A stretch of DNA of 64,000 nt from Acorus gramineus. Taxonomy: Eukaryota; Streptophyta; Magnoliopsida; Acorales; Acoraceae. Below are positions 13,098 through 24,223 of this stretch, one piece after another. The position numbers and the translations under genes were made by a program. Within the stretch, counting starts at the first letter, position 1. The number at the start of each line of letters is the position of its first letter. The notes beneath the pieces were generated by a model that did not search any database, had not been told where the DNA came from, and saw only the letters and a program-made list of their open reading frames with translations. The DNA lies in assembly GCA_030737835.1 (NCBI GenBank), contig CM060856.1, positions 17,711,116 through 17,775,115 on the forward strand. The letters are read 5' to 3'.

Positions 13098-13161
13098 AAT
13101 CTTTGATTATAATTATCTTAAAACCCAAACCACTGACATCTGCAATCATTCAATTGCATTG

Positions 13162-13170
13162 TATTTTAAA
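13162..13170 (+). repeat. Left 9-bp target-site duplication of the FAR1-type MULE
   Basis: TATTTTAAA, repeated exactly at 18943-18951 on the other side of the element. Nine base pairs is the characteristic duplication length of Mutator-superfamily transposition. Confidence 0.85.
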
Positions 13171-14066
13171 GCGTTCGGAACTCCTCTGATAGTATCACAG
13201 GCTCACCCTGTGAACACCAATGGGAAAGTGACAGCTGCCCACACCCTCACGTGGATCTCACGTGGCATACTCACCAATCTTCACACGCATTAAACGACGT
13301 TTCACGCTGTGAAGTCACCACCGACTCTTTATCTTCGATCAAAACCGTTCATTTTCGCTTGATCACAACTGTCCATCGCCATTTTTTATTTTCAATATAT
13401 CCAGTCTCTCTCCTCCCTCTCATTTTACAGGGTTCACGAAACCCTAGCCACCGCCACCGACCGGAGACCACCCCGAGTCAATCAAAATTTGTATCCATCG
13501 TTGCTTCTTCTTCTTCGTCGTCTTCGGAGAGGGTAGAGACCAAAGAGAGGTTGAATCGTCACCGTCAAGGAACCAGACCTACACTCTCCTCAAGCAACAG
13601 TTGGCCGTCGCTGCCAACTCCGAGGTGGGTCCAACCCAAATCCTTTTTTCAGTTTCTTTTTATTTATATTTGATTTTGTGTTCTGGATTTTGATGGATTT
13701 TTTTGGGGATTGATTTTTTGGATTTTGACGGATTTTTTGGGGATTGACTTTTTGGACTTTGATGGGTTTTTTTTTTGGTTAAAGTTTCGATCTTGATCAA
13801 TTGGCCTGTTTTAATGGTCGATTGTAGTCCATAACGAACATTGAATGATTTGCTATTTTTTTTTATTCGGATTTGGATCAAGAAATTGTGGTATGTTCGT
13901 CTGAATAATTGTTCTATTTGATATGGAGATTGGGGTTTTAATGGTTCGATGGGAGTTATTCTTCGGAGGCCATTCATCATGGGTGTTCTTGAAAATTGAT
14001 ACTTTTAATTTGTGCCAGTTATTCTCACCACATCTGAAAGATTTGTGACATGTACTCTGTTTTATT
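13171..14066 (+). repeat. Left terminal inverted repeat of the MULE
   Basis: About 896 bp, matching the reverse complement of 18071-18942 nearly throughout, with scattered substitutions and small indels. Landmarks shared with the other end are GATAGTATCACAGGCTCACC, the ACCGTTCATTTTCGCTTGAT block and TTGTGACATGTACT. Contains the presumed promoter, a leader exon and a donor site GAG/GTGGGT at 13625 whose acceptor would be AACAG at 14223. Confidence 0.9.
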
Positions 14067-14252
14067 TTTTTTAAGAAATTTGTTTTTATTTTATAATGCA
14101 TCAGTTAAGAGTTTGCTTGGCTAGATTTTAAAGTGCTTGTAAGGTTTTCTATAATGTTGGATTATAAGGATTTTTTTATATTTTGATTTTATTTTTTATC
14201 CATGCCTGTTTTTTTTTTAACAGATTGGATCTTAGCTGAATATTTTATTAAC

Positions 14253-16579
14253 ATGGAAGGAGACAATGAGTTTGTTGAAGAATGTAGTTATAATTGTATG
14301 CCTGAAATTGGTATGGCATTCGATTCTGAAGATAGTGCCTATCAATTCTACAACACATATGCAAGATCAGTTGGATTTAGCATTCGAAGAAGTGATGCAC
14401 ATAAGTCCAATGGCATACTACGTAAGCGAAAATTCTGTTGTTCTAAAGAAGGGTTCAAAGGGGTTGATAAACGAAAAGCTTTGCAGCCACAGCCCGAGAC
14501 AAGAACAGGATGTGAGGCACATATGGTTATCATTTATCAATCTTCTGGTTCGTATCTTGTCAGTAAATTTGAAGAAAACCACAATCATGATCTTGTTCCA
14601 ACCCCCTTGCGCCATAATTTGAGGTCACATAGAAAAATTGGAAAAGCTCAAGCTGCTCAGGTTGATATCATAGATGGTTCGGGATTAGCACCGAAGACAG
14701 TTATAGATTTGATGAGTGGACAAGTTGGAGGTAGAAGGAATCTTGGCTTTGTTTTAAATGATGTGAAATCTTACCTCCGCACCAAAAGAGAAACAAGAAT
14801 GGAGAATGGAATTGCGGGTGCTCTTATTCAGTATTTTAAGAATAAGCAAAAGCAAAATCCTTCTTTCTTTCACTCAATGCAACTTGATACCGATGAACAA
14901 ATAACCAATGTGTTTTGGGCCGATGCTAGGTCTATTGTCGATTATGCACATTATGGAGATGTTGTTTGCTTTGATACAACCTATCGTACAAATAATCATG
15001 GAAGACCATTTGCACCATTCGTTGGGGTTAATAATCATAGGCAAACAATTATTTTTGGTGGTGCATTACTTTATGATGAGACGGCTGACTCATTTATTTG
15101 GTTGTTTGAAACTTTTCTTGAAGCAATGTCTGGAAGACGTCCGAAGACTATTCTAACAGATCAGTCAGCGGCGATGGCCAAAGCTATTTCAATTGTTCTA
15201 CCAGATACTCGTCATCGGCTCTGTGTTTGGCACTTGACTCAAAATGCAACAAAACATCTTGGACATCTTTATGCTACTGAAGGTTTAAATGACTTCTATG
15301 CTTGTATTTATGGGTATGAGACGGAGGATGAGTTCTTAGATGCTTGGAAAGTGATGCTTGAAAAATACAATCTTGAAGGTAATAAATGGCTACAACAAAC
15401 TTTTGCTGAAAAGGAGAAATGGGCTCTAGTGTATGGGAGGGATACATTCTGTGCAGACATGAAGAGTACACAACGTAGTGAAAGTTTGAATGCTCTTCTG
15501 AGACGCTATTTGAACTCAAAGCACGATCCATTGCGTTTCTTTCAGCATTTTGATAGGGTTATGGATGACCGACGTGAAAGTGAATTGAATGCTGATTTCA
15601 AGATGATGGATACGATCCCCGTAATTCCATTTCATGCTCCGATGGTGTCATGTGTCGCATCAGTTTACACGCCAGAGATCCTTGAGTTGTTTCAAGCAGA
15701 GTATGGAAAATCTCTTAGTTGTTCTATCTACATTCATGGGGAGGTGGGACATATGATACAGTACAAAGTTCACAGATATCGTGGTAGTGAGAGGACCATT
15801 TTTTATAATCTCTCTACTGATATGGTCACTTGTAGCTGTAAAAAATTTGAATTTATGGGTATCCAATGTTGTCATGTTTTAAAAGTGCTTGACCACAGAA
15901 ACATCAAGGAGCTTCCACAACTATATATCTTGAAGAGGTGGACCAGAGATGCAAAATCTGGCGTTGTGCTTGATTCATGTTCTTCTTCAGTACAGATATC
16001 TGAATTGGGAAGACGCTTTCAAGAATTAAGTCATGGTCTCATTCAAGTGGCATCAAAGGCGGCTGAAACACACCATTCAACAAATCTTGTAAAACGCCGC
16101 ACAAATGAGATGATGAGGGAGGTTGAGGAAGACTTGAGAAAATCTTCTACAACATTTGAAGATGATAACGTGCAAGATGATGAGGGAGAGGATCCTAGTA
16201 ACAACGAGGTCGCCAAAGGCTTTAAAAGAAGAGGAAAGAAGACTGTGGGAGGGAAACCCCAAAAAAGATGGATCGGCGGGATGGAAAGGAGATCACGAGG
16301 TCAAAGCTCCCAAACTCAACATGAACCCCATATTGCGAGTCACAGTGTTCCATTATTTCAGCCAATGGTTGGGAACTATGATAATAGTGAAGGAATGCAT
16401 TCAATGACTCAATTGCTTCAGGTATATTTCATATATTTTACTTTTAGAAATATTTATTAAATGGCGCATTAATATATGAATTTGTATCACAGGCACAAGA
16501 ATCTCTTTTTTATCCTACTCAAATGAGTCAATCTTCTCAAAATTTATCTGAAGAATGGAGGAGGAATACAGATTACTGA
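14253..16579 (+). CDS. FAR1/FHY3-related MULE transposase, 751 aa
   Basis: Two coding exons, 14253-16421 and 16493-16579, joined at CAG/GTATAT...CACAG/GCA. Start chosen at MEGDNEFVEE, just downstream of a plausible 5'-UTR splice acceptor (14223). Domains in order: N-terminal FAR1 DNA-binding domain, about residues 28-115 (YQFYNTYARSVGFSIRR, CCSKEGF, TGCEAH, ENHNHDL); MULE DDE transposase core with candidate acidic residues D241 (CFDTTYRTN), D303 (TILTDQSAAM) and E410 (STQRSESLN); SWIM zinc finger with C527, C529, C539 and H541; basic C-terminal tail (KRRGKK). In the family such proteins bind DNA as transposases or, when domesticated, activate light-signalling genes. Here the gene lies between the TIRs of a bounded transposon, so transposase is the better call. 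No internal stop or frameshift. Confidence 0.93.
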
Positions 16580-18070
16580 GCAGATCACAGTTCTATGCTT
16601 ATAATGAAGAATGTTTTGGTTTTTTGGGTTTTATTTAATTTGGGTGTCTTTGTTATGCTTGTATTGAGGAACATGTCTTAGATTCAATGCTAATAGTGGT
16701 TGGCTTTTTTGTATAATTTTCTGTTGATTTATAGATTGTCAAGTGATTAGGTTCGTTGAATTTTGAACGGGTTCATGATTTGTCTATCTTAATTGATGAT
16801 GAAGATTACTAAGATTTTAGTAGTGTTCTATTGTTGATAATTTAGAAGTCCTGTGTTTACATGCTTGGACGGATTTTAGTAGTGTTATATTGTTGAATAT
16901 ATGGTAATTCATTTGAAAATAGTCTCACAATGGTAATTTTAAAGTGTTTTGAAAAAGACACAAGGGAGAAAGTGATACACACAGTGGTAATTCTTTTATG
17001 TTGTAGAATGTTATAAATTACAATACTTTTATGTTATAGACTATGTTTCAATACTGTATGAAGCTATTTATAAGCTTGTGATTTGAATAGATATATGTTT
17101 CAATACAGGCGACATATATTCAATTATCACAGGTGACATATGCTTTTACTGCCATGTGGTGAGTGATCTTGGACATCAGAAGTAAAGGAACTCTACCTGT
17201 GTGACACTGATAAAATGAAGAGATTGTATTTTTGTGTATATCAGCTCATTTCATGCTAATCTTCTAGCCATGGCACGACAATTTTTAATTATTACGACAT
17301 ACACTACCAGCTTTGTTAGATAAGACACTCATTCAAATTAAAAAAAAAAAACTGCATGAGTATAATACATCATTCATTTCAAAATACATATATTCTTCAA
17401 AGTAAGAAATTACATCATCCTTACATACGAAAGAGGACGAGGGAGAGGAGAATTACAATAATAACTAATAAAACCACAATCCCAAACAGGATCCCAAACA
17501 TGCCCACTATGATAGGCGGCAGATTCTGTTGGATTGAAGGAGCTACTTCTAAACCTTCAGCCAGCAATGGTTCTTCAACTACCTCTTTTGTGCCGACCAC
17601 TCTTTGTGGCGTTGGATTGGATGCTTCTTCAAACTTTTCATGTTATAGGATGTTACAAGATGGGTTAATGCAATATAGCTCAAATAATCTGGATATCAAA
17701 TAAGCTTATAGCTCAAATAAGCTTATAACATAGAACTGAATTGGCCTAAAACAAGCATAATCTGGACATCAAATAAACAACATCAAGAATGATAAAACAT
17801 AACCCGTTAAACATGTATACGAAACAGATGTTCTGAAATTGCCAACTTCAAAGTGATGGAATTGACATCACTAATTGAAAACAATAATTGTGTATTAAAC
17901 ACATATGACTCGTAATATACACTGAAATCTAGTCAAGCATTTCTCTTTTGTTCTTCTTAATCTGTATCACCTTCAAAAGTGAGTGAACAAACAGGATTTC
18001 TTATTCTTTTGTCCATTTGGTTCTCTTCATTCCATGAAATTCTCATCAGTCATCACTATAAAGAGATATA
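16580..18070. other. MULE interior downstream of the transposase gene
   Basis: Holds the transposase 3' UTR, then AT-rich sequence up to the right TIR. The one coding-like stretch is the minus-strand frame at 17421-17640. Nothing else was recognised. Confidence 0.5.
17421..17640 (-). CDS. Possible terminal exon of a convergent MULE gene, hydrophobic C-terminus
   Basis: An open minus-strand frame of about 72 codons ending in TAA at 17421-17423. It has no ATG of its own at the 5' side; a usable acceptor (AAAAG/TTTGAAGAAG) lies at about 17635, so it would be a last exon. It reads a Glu/Pro/Thr-containing stretch (KEVVEEPLLAEGLEV) followed by about 30 mostly hydrophobic residues beginning PPIIVGMFGILFG and ending LSLVLFRM, as in a C-terminal membrane anchor. 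Upstream coding exons toward the right TIR could not be identified. It may be a second element gene, a captured host exon, or chance. Confidence 0.3.
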
Positions 18071-18942
18071 ATAAAGCACAGTACATGTCACAAATCTTTC
18101 AAATGTGGTGAGAATAACCGTCACAAATTAAAAGTGTCAATTTCCAAGAACACCCGTGATGAATGGCCTCCGAAGAATAACTCCCATCGAACCATTAAAA
18201 CCCCAATCTCCGTATCAAATAGAACAATTATTCAGACGAACATACCACAATTTCTTGATCCAAATCCGAATAAAAAAAATAGCAAATCATTCAATGTTTG
18301 TTACGGACTACAATCGACCATTAAAACAGGCCAATCGATCAAGATCGAAATTTTAACAAAAAAAAAACCCATCAAAATCCAAAAAGTCAATCCCCAAAAA
18401 ATCCATCAAAATCCAAAAACTCAATCCTCAAAAAAATCCATCAAAATCCACAACACAAAATCAAATATAAATAAAAAAAACTGAAAAAAGGATTTGGGTT
18501 GGACCCACCTCGGAGTTGACAGCGACGGCCAATTGTTGCTTGAGGAGAGTGTAGGTCTGGCTCCTTGACGGTGACGATTCAACCTCTCTTTGGTCTCTAC
18601 CCTCTCCGAAGACGACGAAGAAGAAGAAGCAATGATGGATATAGATTTTGATCGACTCGGGGTGGTCTCCGATCGGTGGACCCTATAAAATGAGAGGGAG
18701 GAGAGAGACTGGATATATTGAAAATAAAAGATGGCGATGGACGGTTGTCATCAAGCGAAAATGAACGGTTTTGATCAAAGATAAAGTGTCGGTGGTGACT
18801 TCACAGCGTGAAACATCGTTTATTGCGTGTGAAGTTTGGTGAGTATGTCACGTGAGGTCCACATGAGGGTGTGGGCAGCTGTCACCTTCCCATTGATGTT
18901 CACAGGGTGAGCCTGTGATACTATCACAGGAGTTCCGAACCT
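18071..18942 (-). repeat. Right terminal inverted repeat of the MULE
   Basis: About 872 bp, the inverted partner of 13171-14066, including the same leader-exon and splice-donor sequence on the minus strand (near 18508-18518). It could drive transcription inward on the minus strand. Confidence 0.9.
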
Positions 18943-18951
18943 TATTTTAAA
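18943..18951 (+). repeat. Right 9-bp target-site duplication of the FAR1-type MULE
   Basis: TATTTTAAA, identical to 13162-13170. It overlaps by eight bases the target duplication of the neighbouring element (18944-18952). Confidence 0.85.
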
Positions 18952-18952
18952 C

Positions 18953-20881
18953 GGGTTTGGATCCTTTGAGTTTAAAACACAGGCATTCCCTGTGGTATTC
19001 AGTATAAATGAGTCACTTGTCTCATCTTTTCACATGAGGTCACGTGACACTGTGACACTAACGATGGCTTGTGTGTTTCCTCTGTCATCTTTTGTGCGAA
19101 TTCTCAAAATGAACCCTGTTAAAAAAAAAATTCATTTTAGCTGCTTTTTATTTCACCCACAAATTATGTTTTTCCTTGTGTGTTTTTCCCCTAAATGTCC
19201 ATTTCGATCGTCATCTCCCCAAATTAGATTGATAAGAGTGCGTTTGGTTACCCGATTGTGCTGTGATTGCGATTGCAGGAAGTTGCGTTTACAATCGTAC
19301 AACCAAACAGTTTTACTGTAGCAGCTTCCTGCACACAGATTTCAGACAAATAGTGTCCAAAAGCTGCGATTTCAAAAAGCTGAGAAAGTGAGCTTTTTGC
19401 AGAATCAGTTTTGCAATCGCAGATTCCTGCAGAATGAGATTCATTCCCTAGCTTCTTCATCCTTCCCCCACAATATGTTGGTTTTTCTTTGTTTTATTGG
19501 GTTGATAATGTGAATAACTGATTGTCATTAAATCTTAGATGTAAAGAGTGGTATCTGAATTTTTTTTAATTCATTTTTTTTTGTATGACTGACTATTTGA
19601 TATGTTGGTTTATTTTATTTTATTATTTATTGGGTTGCTTTGATCTAGTGAATGACTTGTTGTCCTTAAAAATGTGTGTGTGTGTGTGTCTGTATATATA
19701 TATTATAAGCAGGTTAGTGTATTTAATATTAATTAGTTGAGGATATTAAGTTGTGTAGGATTAAAGAGGTGTGAATGGATTGTCACGAGATTGAATAGTT
19801 TGGGAGGGGTAAAATGGTCAAATGGTTGTGTGAATGGATTGTCAAGAGATTAAAGTGATTGGGAGGGGTACGTAAAATGGTTTTTTTTTTTTTTGCTTAA
19901 GAGTCTTTTACATAGTAATATAGATATGTGAAGTCCGTTCATCTTTTTCTGGCATGCGATTGTTTCTTCAAGGCCTAAACACAACATTTGAGTGTTTTAA
20001 AATTAAAAACATTATATGTAACAAGCAATATGCTATTAAGTGTTTTAAATGATTTGAGCATTTGGATTTTATATTTTAAAGAACTGAGCAAGTCATGCTT
20101 TACATGATTCACTCTAAACCTTCATATAGCACCATAATAGGTCGATACAATTTAAAAACAACTATATAATAATATAAAACTTGATGGTTATGTTTCATAA
20201 CTTACAATAATCCAAACAACGAAAGCCCGTCTTAGTTCATGAAGATTGAAGACCAACATCCATGTGATTAAAATTGTCTTCAACAAATGCATCATATTTA
20301 AGGAAAAATCAATGTTATAAGAGGAATATATAAAAAAAAAACATCAAAAGCAGGATGAATAAAATTTCCACAATCAAAATCATATGCATCTCATCTTCAA
20401 TATATTGATTCATGTATTATATTTCCATTACCTCAATGTTCTAGATATCTATATAGATTTCATTTGTTACGAGAAAATACATTCTTCCACCAAATTAATA
20501 ATTGGAAATAAAAAGAGTAAATAGAAAAAACAATTACATACAAAAAAACCACCGTGAAACCTATATTGAATCATAAATATCACAAAAAAAAAAACCTAAA
20601 CCCTTGAAAAATATTATCACTGTGAAACCCTTGAAAAAATACTGGTAAGTTTTTGGGAGAGAGAGAGATATTTTCAATTTGTGGGTGAAAGAGGGGCTAA
20701 AATGAAAAACAAAATTTAACAAGGTTCACTTGGGAACTCGCACAAAAGATGACTGGATGAAACTCACAAAAGTCATTGTTAGTGCAACATGACATCATGT
20801 AAAAAAGATGAGACAAGTGTCTCATTTGCATTGGATACCACATGACATCCCTGTGTTTTAAACTCAAGAGGATCCGAACCC
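18953..20881. mobile_element. Non-autonomous MULE-like element, 1.9 kb
   Basis: Bounded by diverged inverted repeats of about 210-240 bp (18953-19165 and 20655-20881), beginning GGGTTTGGATCC and, inverted, GGGTTCGGATCC. Both contain GAGTTTAAAACACAGG, ACTTGTCTCATCTTTT and CACCCACAAATT. Flanks are ATTTTAAAC (18944-18952) and ATTGTAAAC (20882-20890), matching at 8 of 9 bases. No transposase frame is present. A GTGCGTTTGGTTA...AACCAAAC repeat at about 19238-19440 and plain AT-rich sequence fill the interior. More diverged than the adjacent MULE, so probably older. Confidence 0.7.
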
Positions 20882-20926
20882 ATTGTAAACTAAACAGATT
20901 GAAAAGTAGCTTTTAAAATAAAGTTA

Positions 20927-21216
20927 TTTTTAAGATGATTTTAGATTTTTACTTTTTTAGAATGTTTTTTTAATTCAAGAATCAATATTTAAAAGAAGTT
21001 TAATGTTTGTCAGAGAAAGTTGCTTTTCAATTCAAAAAATCGATTCCGATAAAAAAACGTTGTTTTTTAGCTTTTTAAAATATAGATTTCGAGAGAAAAA
21101 TTAAAAGGAATCCAGCTTCTGATTCTGCAAAAAGCTGTCCCGTTTAATTGCACGATTTTAACTTTTCAGTTTTTCAAAAAACAAAAGCGTTCAATCGCGT
21201 AACCAAACGGGGCCTG
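20927..21216 (+). repeat. 300-bp dispersed repeat, copy B
   Basis: Partner of copy A at 12801-13097 in the same orientation, ending AACCAAACGGGGCCT. Begins some 35 bp after the 1.9-kb MULE's target duplication. Confidence 0.6.
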
Positions 21217-22245
21217 AGTTCAAGTGATTTTAAAAATCGAGTAAAATAATGAGGGTGCCTAAAATGCAAACAAGTCATGTTATTTATCATATAAGTGATG
21301 AATGGTGTTTGTTAAATCCATTTTTATGTGATAATTTTATATATGATATAACTTGGCTTTTTTTTTTTTAATAAAGAGTGCTGGAAAAATCCTTGAGTTG
21401 CAATTGACTATTTGAGATTTTCTCAAATATTATTAAGGTTAATCATAAAAAAAAAAGCATTCTAAAAAACGCATTCAATTCACATGAACATGTGCATCAT
21501 TTTTTACAAAATAACATTATTTATTTAAATACATAATTTAAAATATAAAAAACATATTAATTTCCTTCCTATTTTATGGGTGTTGATGTAGTTCGTTTTG
21601 CAACCTTATTTGCAAGCTAAAGATGGTCCTTCAATTGCCTATACACACTCAAATATTGTTTCACTATAAGCATATATTCAACTAGCACCGTATATAAAGA
21701 AATGATTTTTTTTTCTTCAAAAAGAGTCATTGATTTATATAAATATGCAATTTCACTTTTCCTAGTGTATGCATTCCATTAATTGAGTATACACTTTTTT
21801 TTAAAAAAATTCAAAATAGGTAGAGAGTGCAAACGAGACTTCATGTGCAACTAATGTATCATTTTCCTATGAGCGCTGATACACGCAGTCCTTTTTGTAG
21901 CTTGTTTTACATCCCCATACGCTATGATAACTTAGTATATATTGCACTATCATAGTGTATGAGAGTCAATTTTTTTTTTTTTCACTATGAAAAAAAATGC
22001 ACTAATGTATCTCAATATATACTTCATTTCATATAACAGCATGTACTCCAAAGGGTGAATGTATGATTTAAAAAAAAAAAATAGGATGAACTGCAATTGG
22101 GGCTGCAATAGGGGCTGTGTGTATCTTTTTTCTTTCCTCCCCATTCATTGGTACTCAAATGAGCAAACCCATATCTTGAAAGAAAATGATACGTTTGTCC
22201 CATCTACAACCCTATTCGATTTTTTATTTTTTTTATTTTTTTAAA
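21217..22245. other. AT-rich intergenic DNA
   Basis: No gene, RNA or delimited repeat was recognised. Poly(T)/poly(A) runs occur throughout. Confidence 0.5.
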
Positions 22246-22897
22246 GGATTAAAGACATTTGAGTTCCTATAACATCCATAAACTCATATAAATATTTGTA
22301 AACTTGGAGTCAGACATACAAGTCATTTAAACTGTTATATATGGTAAGTCAATTTAGTCAATGAGTTATTTTTTTTAATTTAATTTAATTATATATTATC
22401 ATAATATTCTATTTGAGTGAAATTAAAAATTTATATAAATCATTGAAAAAATAGAAAAAACATATATATCATTTTAAATGACCATCTTGCCCTGATCAAA
22501 CTCATTTTTACTTTTTTTTCTATTGTGGATTTTAACGTTATTGTTGCATATTGCTCCATTATTATTATTTTTTTACTTCTATTTCAAACAATTGTAATTG
22601 TGAAGATTTTATTTATGTATTGTATTTAATATACTATAAATATAATTTAGATTTTTTATTTTACATTTTGATGAGATGATTACACAAGTTAATCATCATG
22701 TTGTGCATTGTGGAGGGTATAATAGTAAAATCACACATATGGTTAATTTTAACCATGATAAGTTTAAAATGATTTAACAATATGGATGTATTAGACATTT
22801 TCTGTGTTTTTAGAGATGTAATCGTTCTGTCCCAAGTTTACAAATACTTATATGGGTTTATAGATAATATTTATAGGGACTCAAACGTCTTTAACCA
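22246..22897. mobile_element. Long-TIR MITE, 0.65 kb, 9-bp flanking repeat
   Basis: Terminal inverted repeats of about 80 bp: left GGATTAAAGACATTTGAGT, right (inverted) GGTTAAAGACGTTTGAGTCC, each followed by CATATAA-TATTTGTAAACTTGG. The nine bases TTTTTTAAA flank both sides (22237-22245 and 22898-22906); being low-complexity, they are weaker evidence than the TIR. Long TIRs and a 9-bp duplication fit a MULE-derived MITE. No coding sequence. Confidence 0.6.
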
Positions 22898-23214
22898 TTT
22901 TTTAAAATATATACTTTGCATTAATACGTACTCTTATCATAATAATAAAAAAAATATACACGAGGCCCACTCCCCAAATTAAAAAAAAAATTAAAAAAAA
23001 ATTAATATAAGAATAAGAGAGAAGAAGAACAAACCATAACCCCGTATACGGCACCCACACTTTCCCTCACCATCCCCAAAATCACTTGAAGCCCACCGAT
23101 CAGACGACTGAGATTGCATTATCCATTGGGCATCACCCATCAAGCGACCCCGATCTCCTCCTGGCAAAACGACACACCGCCAGCTTTTATACCTCTTCAT
23201 TTTTATTTTTTTTT

Positions 23215-23730
23215 GGGAACAATCCATGTAACCCCTGTAGAATATCAGAAATCCACATAAAACCCTTTGACTTTTTTTTTCAAGTCTATATAACCTTAAA
23301 AAAAAGACTTATAAATTTAAATAACCCGTAAATTAACATTTTCACAAAAAAATATGATATTTTATAAAATATTATAATTGATTAACTGTGATTGAAACAC
23401 ATTAAACTAAAAATCCCGTACAATGTATTAAAAATGTGATAAATTCTTTATGCAAATAATAATTTTACCTATTCAAATAGGATTTTATAATCTATATACA
23501 TAGATTTTCCTTGTTTCAAATTATATGGTGTTTTTTTTATATATCCTGTGTTTGCAACAATGATTAATTAGATAGAATATTCACATAATAAACCTATTCT
23601 GCTAACAAAAATTTAATTTAGGGGAGTTATTCAGATTTATATAGGTGTTTTCAAGGGTTACATGGGCTTTACAAAACATTACGGGGTTATAGATTTAGGT
23701 AGTTTCCAGGGGGTTATGTGGCCTTTTCCC
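23215..23730 (+). mobile_element. Long-TIR MITE family 2, copy 1
   Basis: Ends GGGAACAATCCATGTAACC on the left and, inverted, GGGAAAAGGCCACATAACC on the right, with imperfect inverted pairing extending more than 100 bp inward. The interior matches the copy at 31161-31690 in the same orientation (CAATGTATTAAAAATGTG versus CAATACATTTAAAATGTG). No clear target duplication and no gene. Confidence 0.6.
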
Positions 23731-24223
23731 TTCTATATTTATTTATTTCCCACCCCTCTTTGGGTAATGAAAAAGCGAACGTACTTTCGACGTGACGGGG
23801 AGAAGACACCGTTCGTCAGACCCCGATTGGACGGTCGACAACCCTCCATCATCCATTACTCGTACGGACGGATAGGGATCCTCGCCAGCGATGCGACAAC
23901 AGGAGCACTTCAGGGGCAAAACCGTACTTTCACACTGACAACGGAAAGACAGTCACGAATCCACAGGAAAACCAACGGTTTGGATTGAACGTTGTCGGTG
24001 GTGGAAATAACGATATCTCCACCGCGGGTGATCGTAGTCCATTTATATGAACAGATACACCAACCCCTCTCATTATTTCTCCATCACTTCCAACAGATCC
24101 TCCCGAGAAGGTCTTCTTTCGATTTTTCATTTTTTTTTTTTTTTAGGGTTTCGATCGAAATGTTTCGCATCCATCAATGGCGACTCGGATTTCGAAAACC
24201 TTCCGTGGTTTCGGCGTGAGACG
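23731..24223 (+). other. Upstream region and 5' UTR of the IQD gene
   Basis: Mixed-composition region preceding the IQD start, rising in GC from about 23770. It probably holds the promoter and leader. No TATA box or other site is clear enough to mark. Confidence 0.4.

Larger units (their letters stand above)
13171..18942 (+). mobile_element. Complete Mutator-like element (MULE) encoding a FAR1-type transposase
   Basis: A 5772-bp element bounded by long terminal inverted repeats (13171-14066 and 18071-18942) and a perfect 9-bp target duplication TATTTTAAA. The outer ends read GCGTTCGGAACTCCT on the left and, inverted, AGGTTCGGAACTCCT on the right. Inside lies one intact transposase gene (14253-16579) with a 5' leader exon in the TIR. 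About 1.5 kb of sequence follows the gene and includes a minus-strand open frame with a hydrophobic tail (17421-17640). Intact coding sequence, recognisable TIRs and exact duplication suggest fairly recent insertion and possible autonomy (inference). Known relatives are maize Jittery-type MULEs, from which the FAR1/FHY3 family is thought to be domesticated. Confidence 0.88.

Noticed and set aside
13251-13673. 140-aa + strand frame before the FAR1 gene
   Set aside because: Lies wholly within the left TIR and overlaps the leader exon; the same frame is not maintained in the right TIR.
14202-14252. Upstream in-frame ATG extending the FAR1-type protein by 17 residues
   Set aside because: It lies before the probable splice acceptor at 14223, so it would be intronic; MEGDNEF is the better start.
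24047-24223. Longer N-terminus for the IQD protein
   Set aside because: The upstream frame is poly-Phe-rich 5' [15 protein letters not shown] is the family-typical start.
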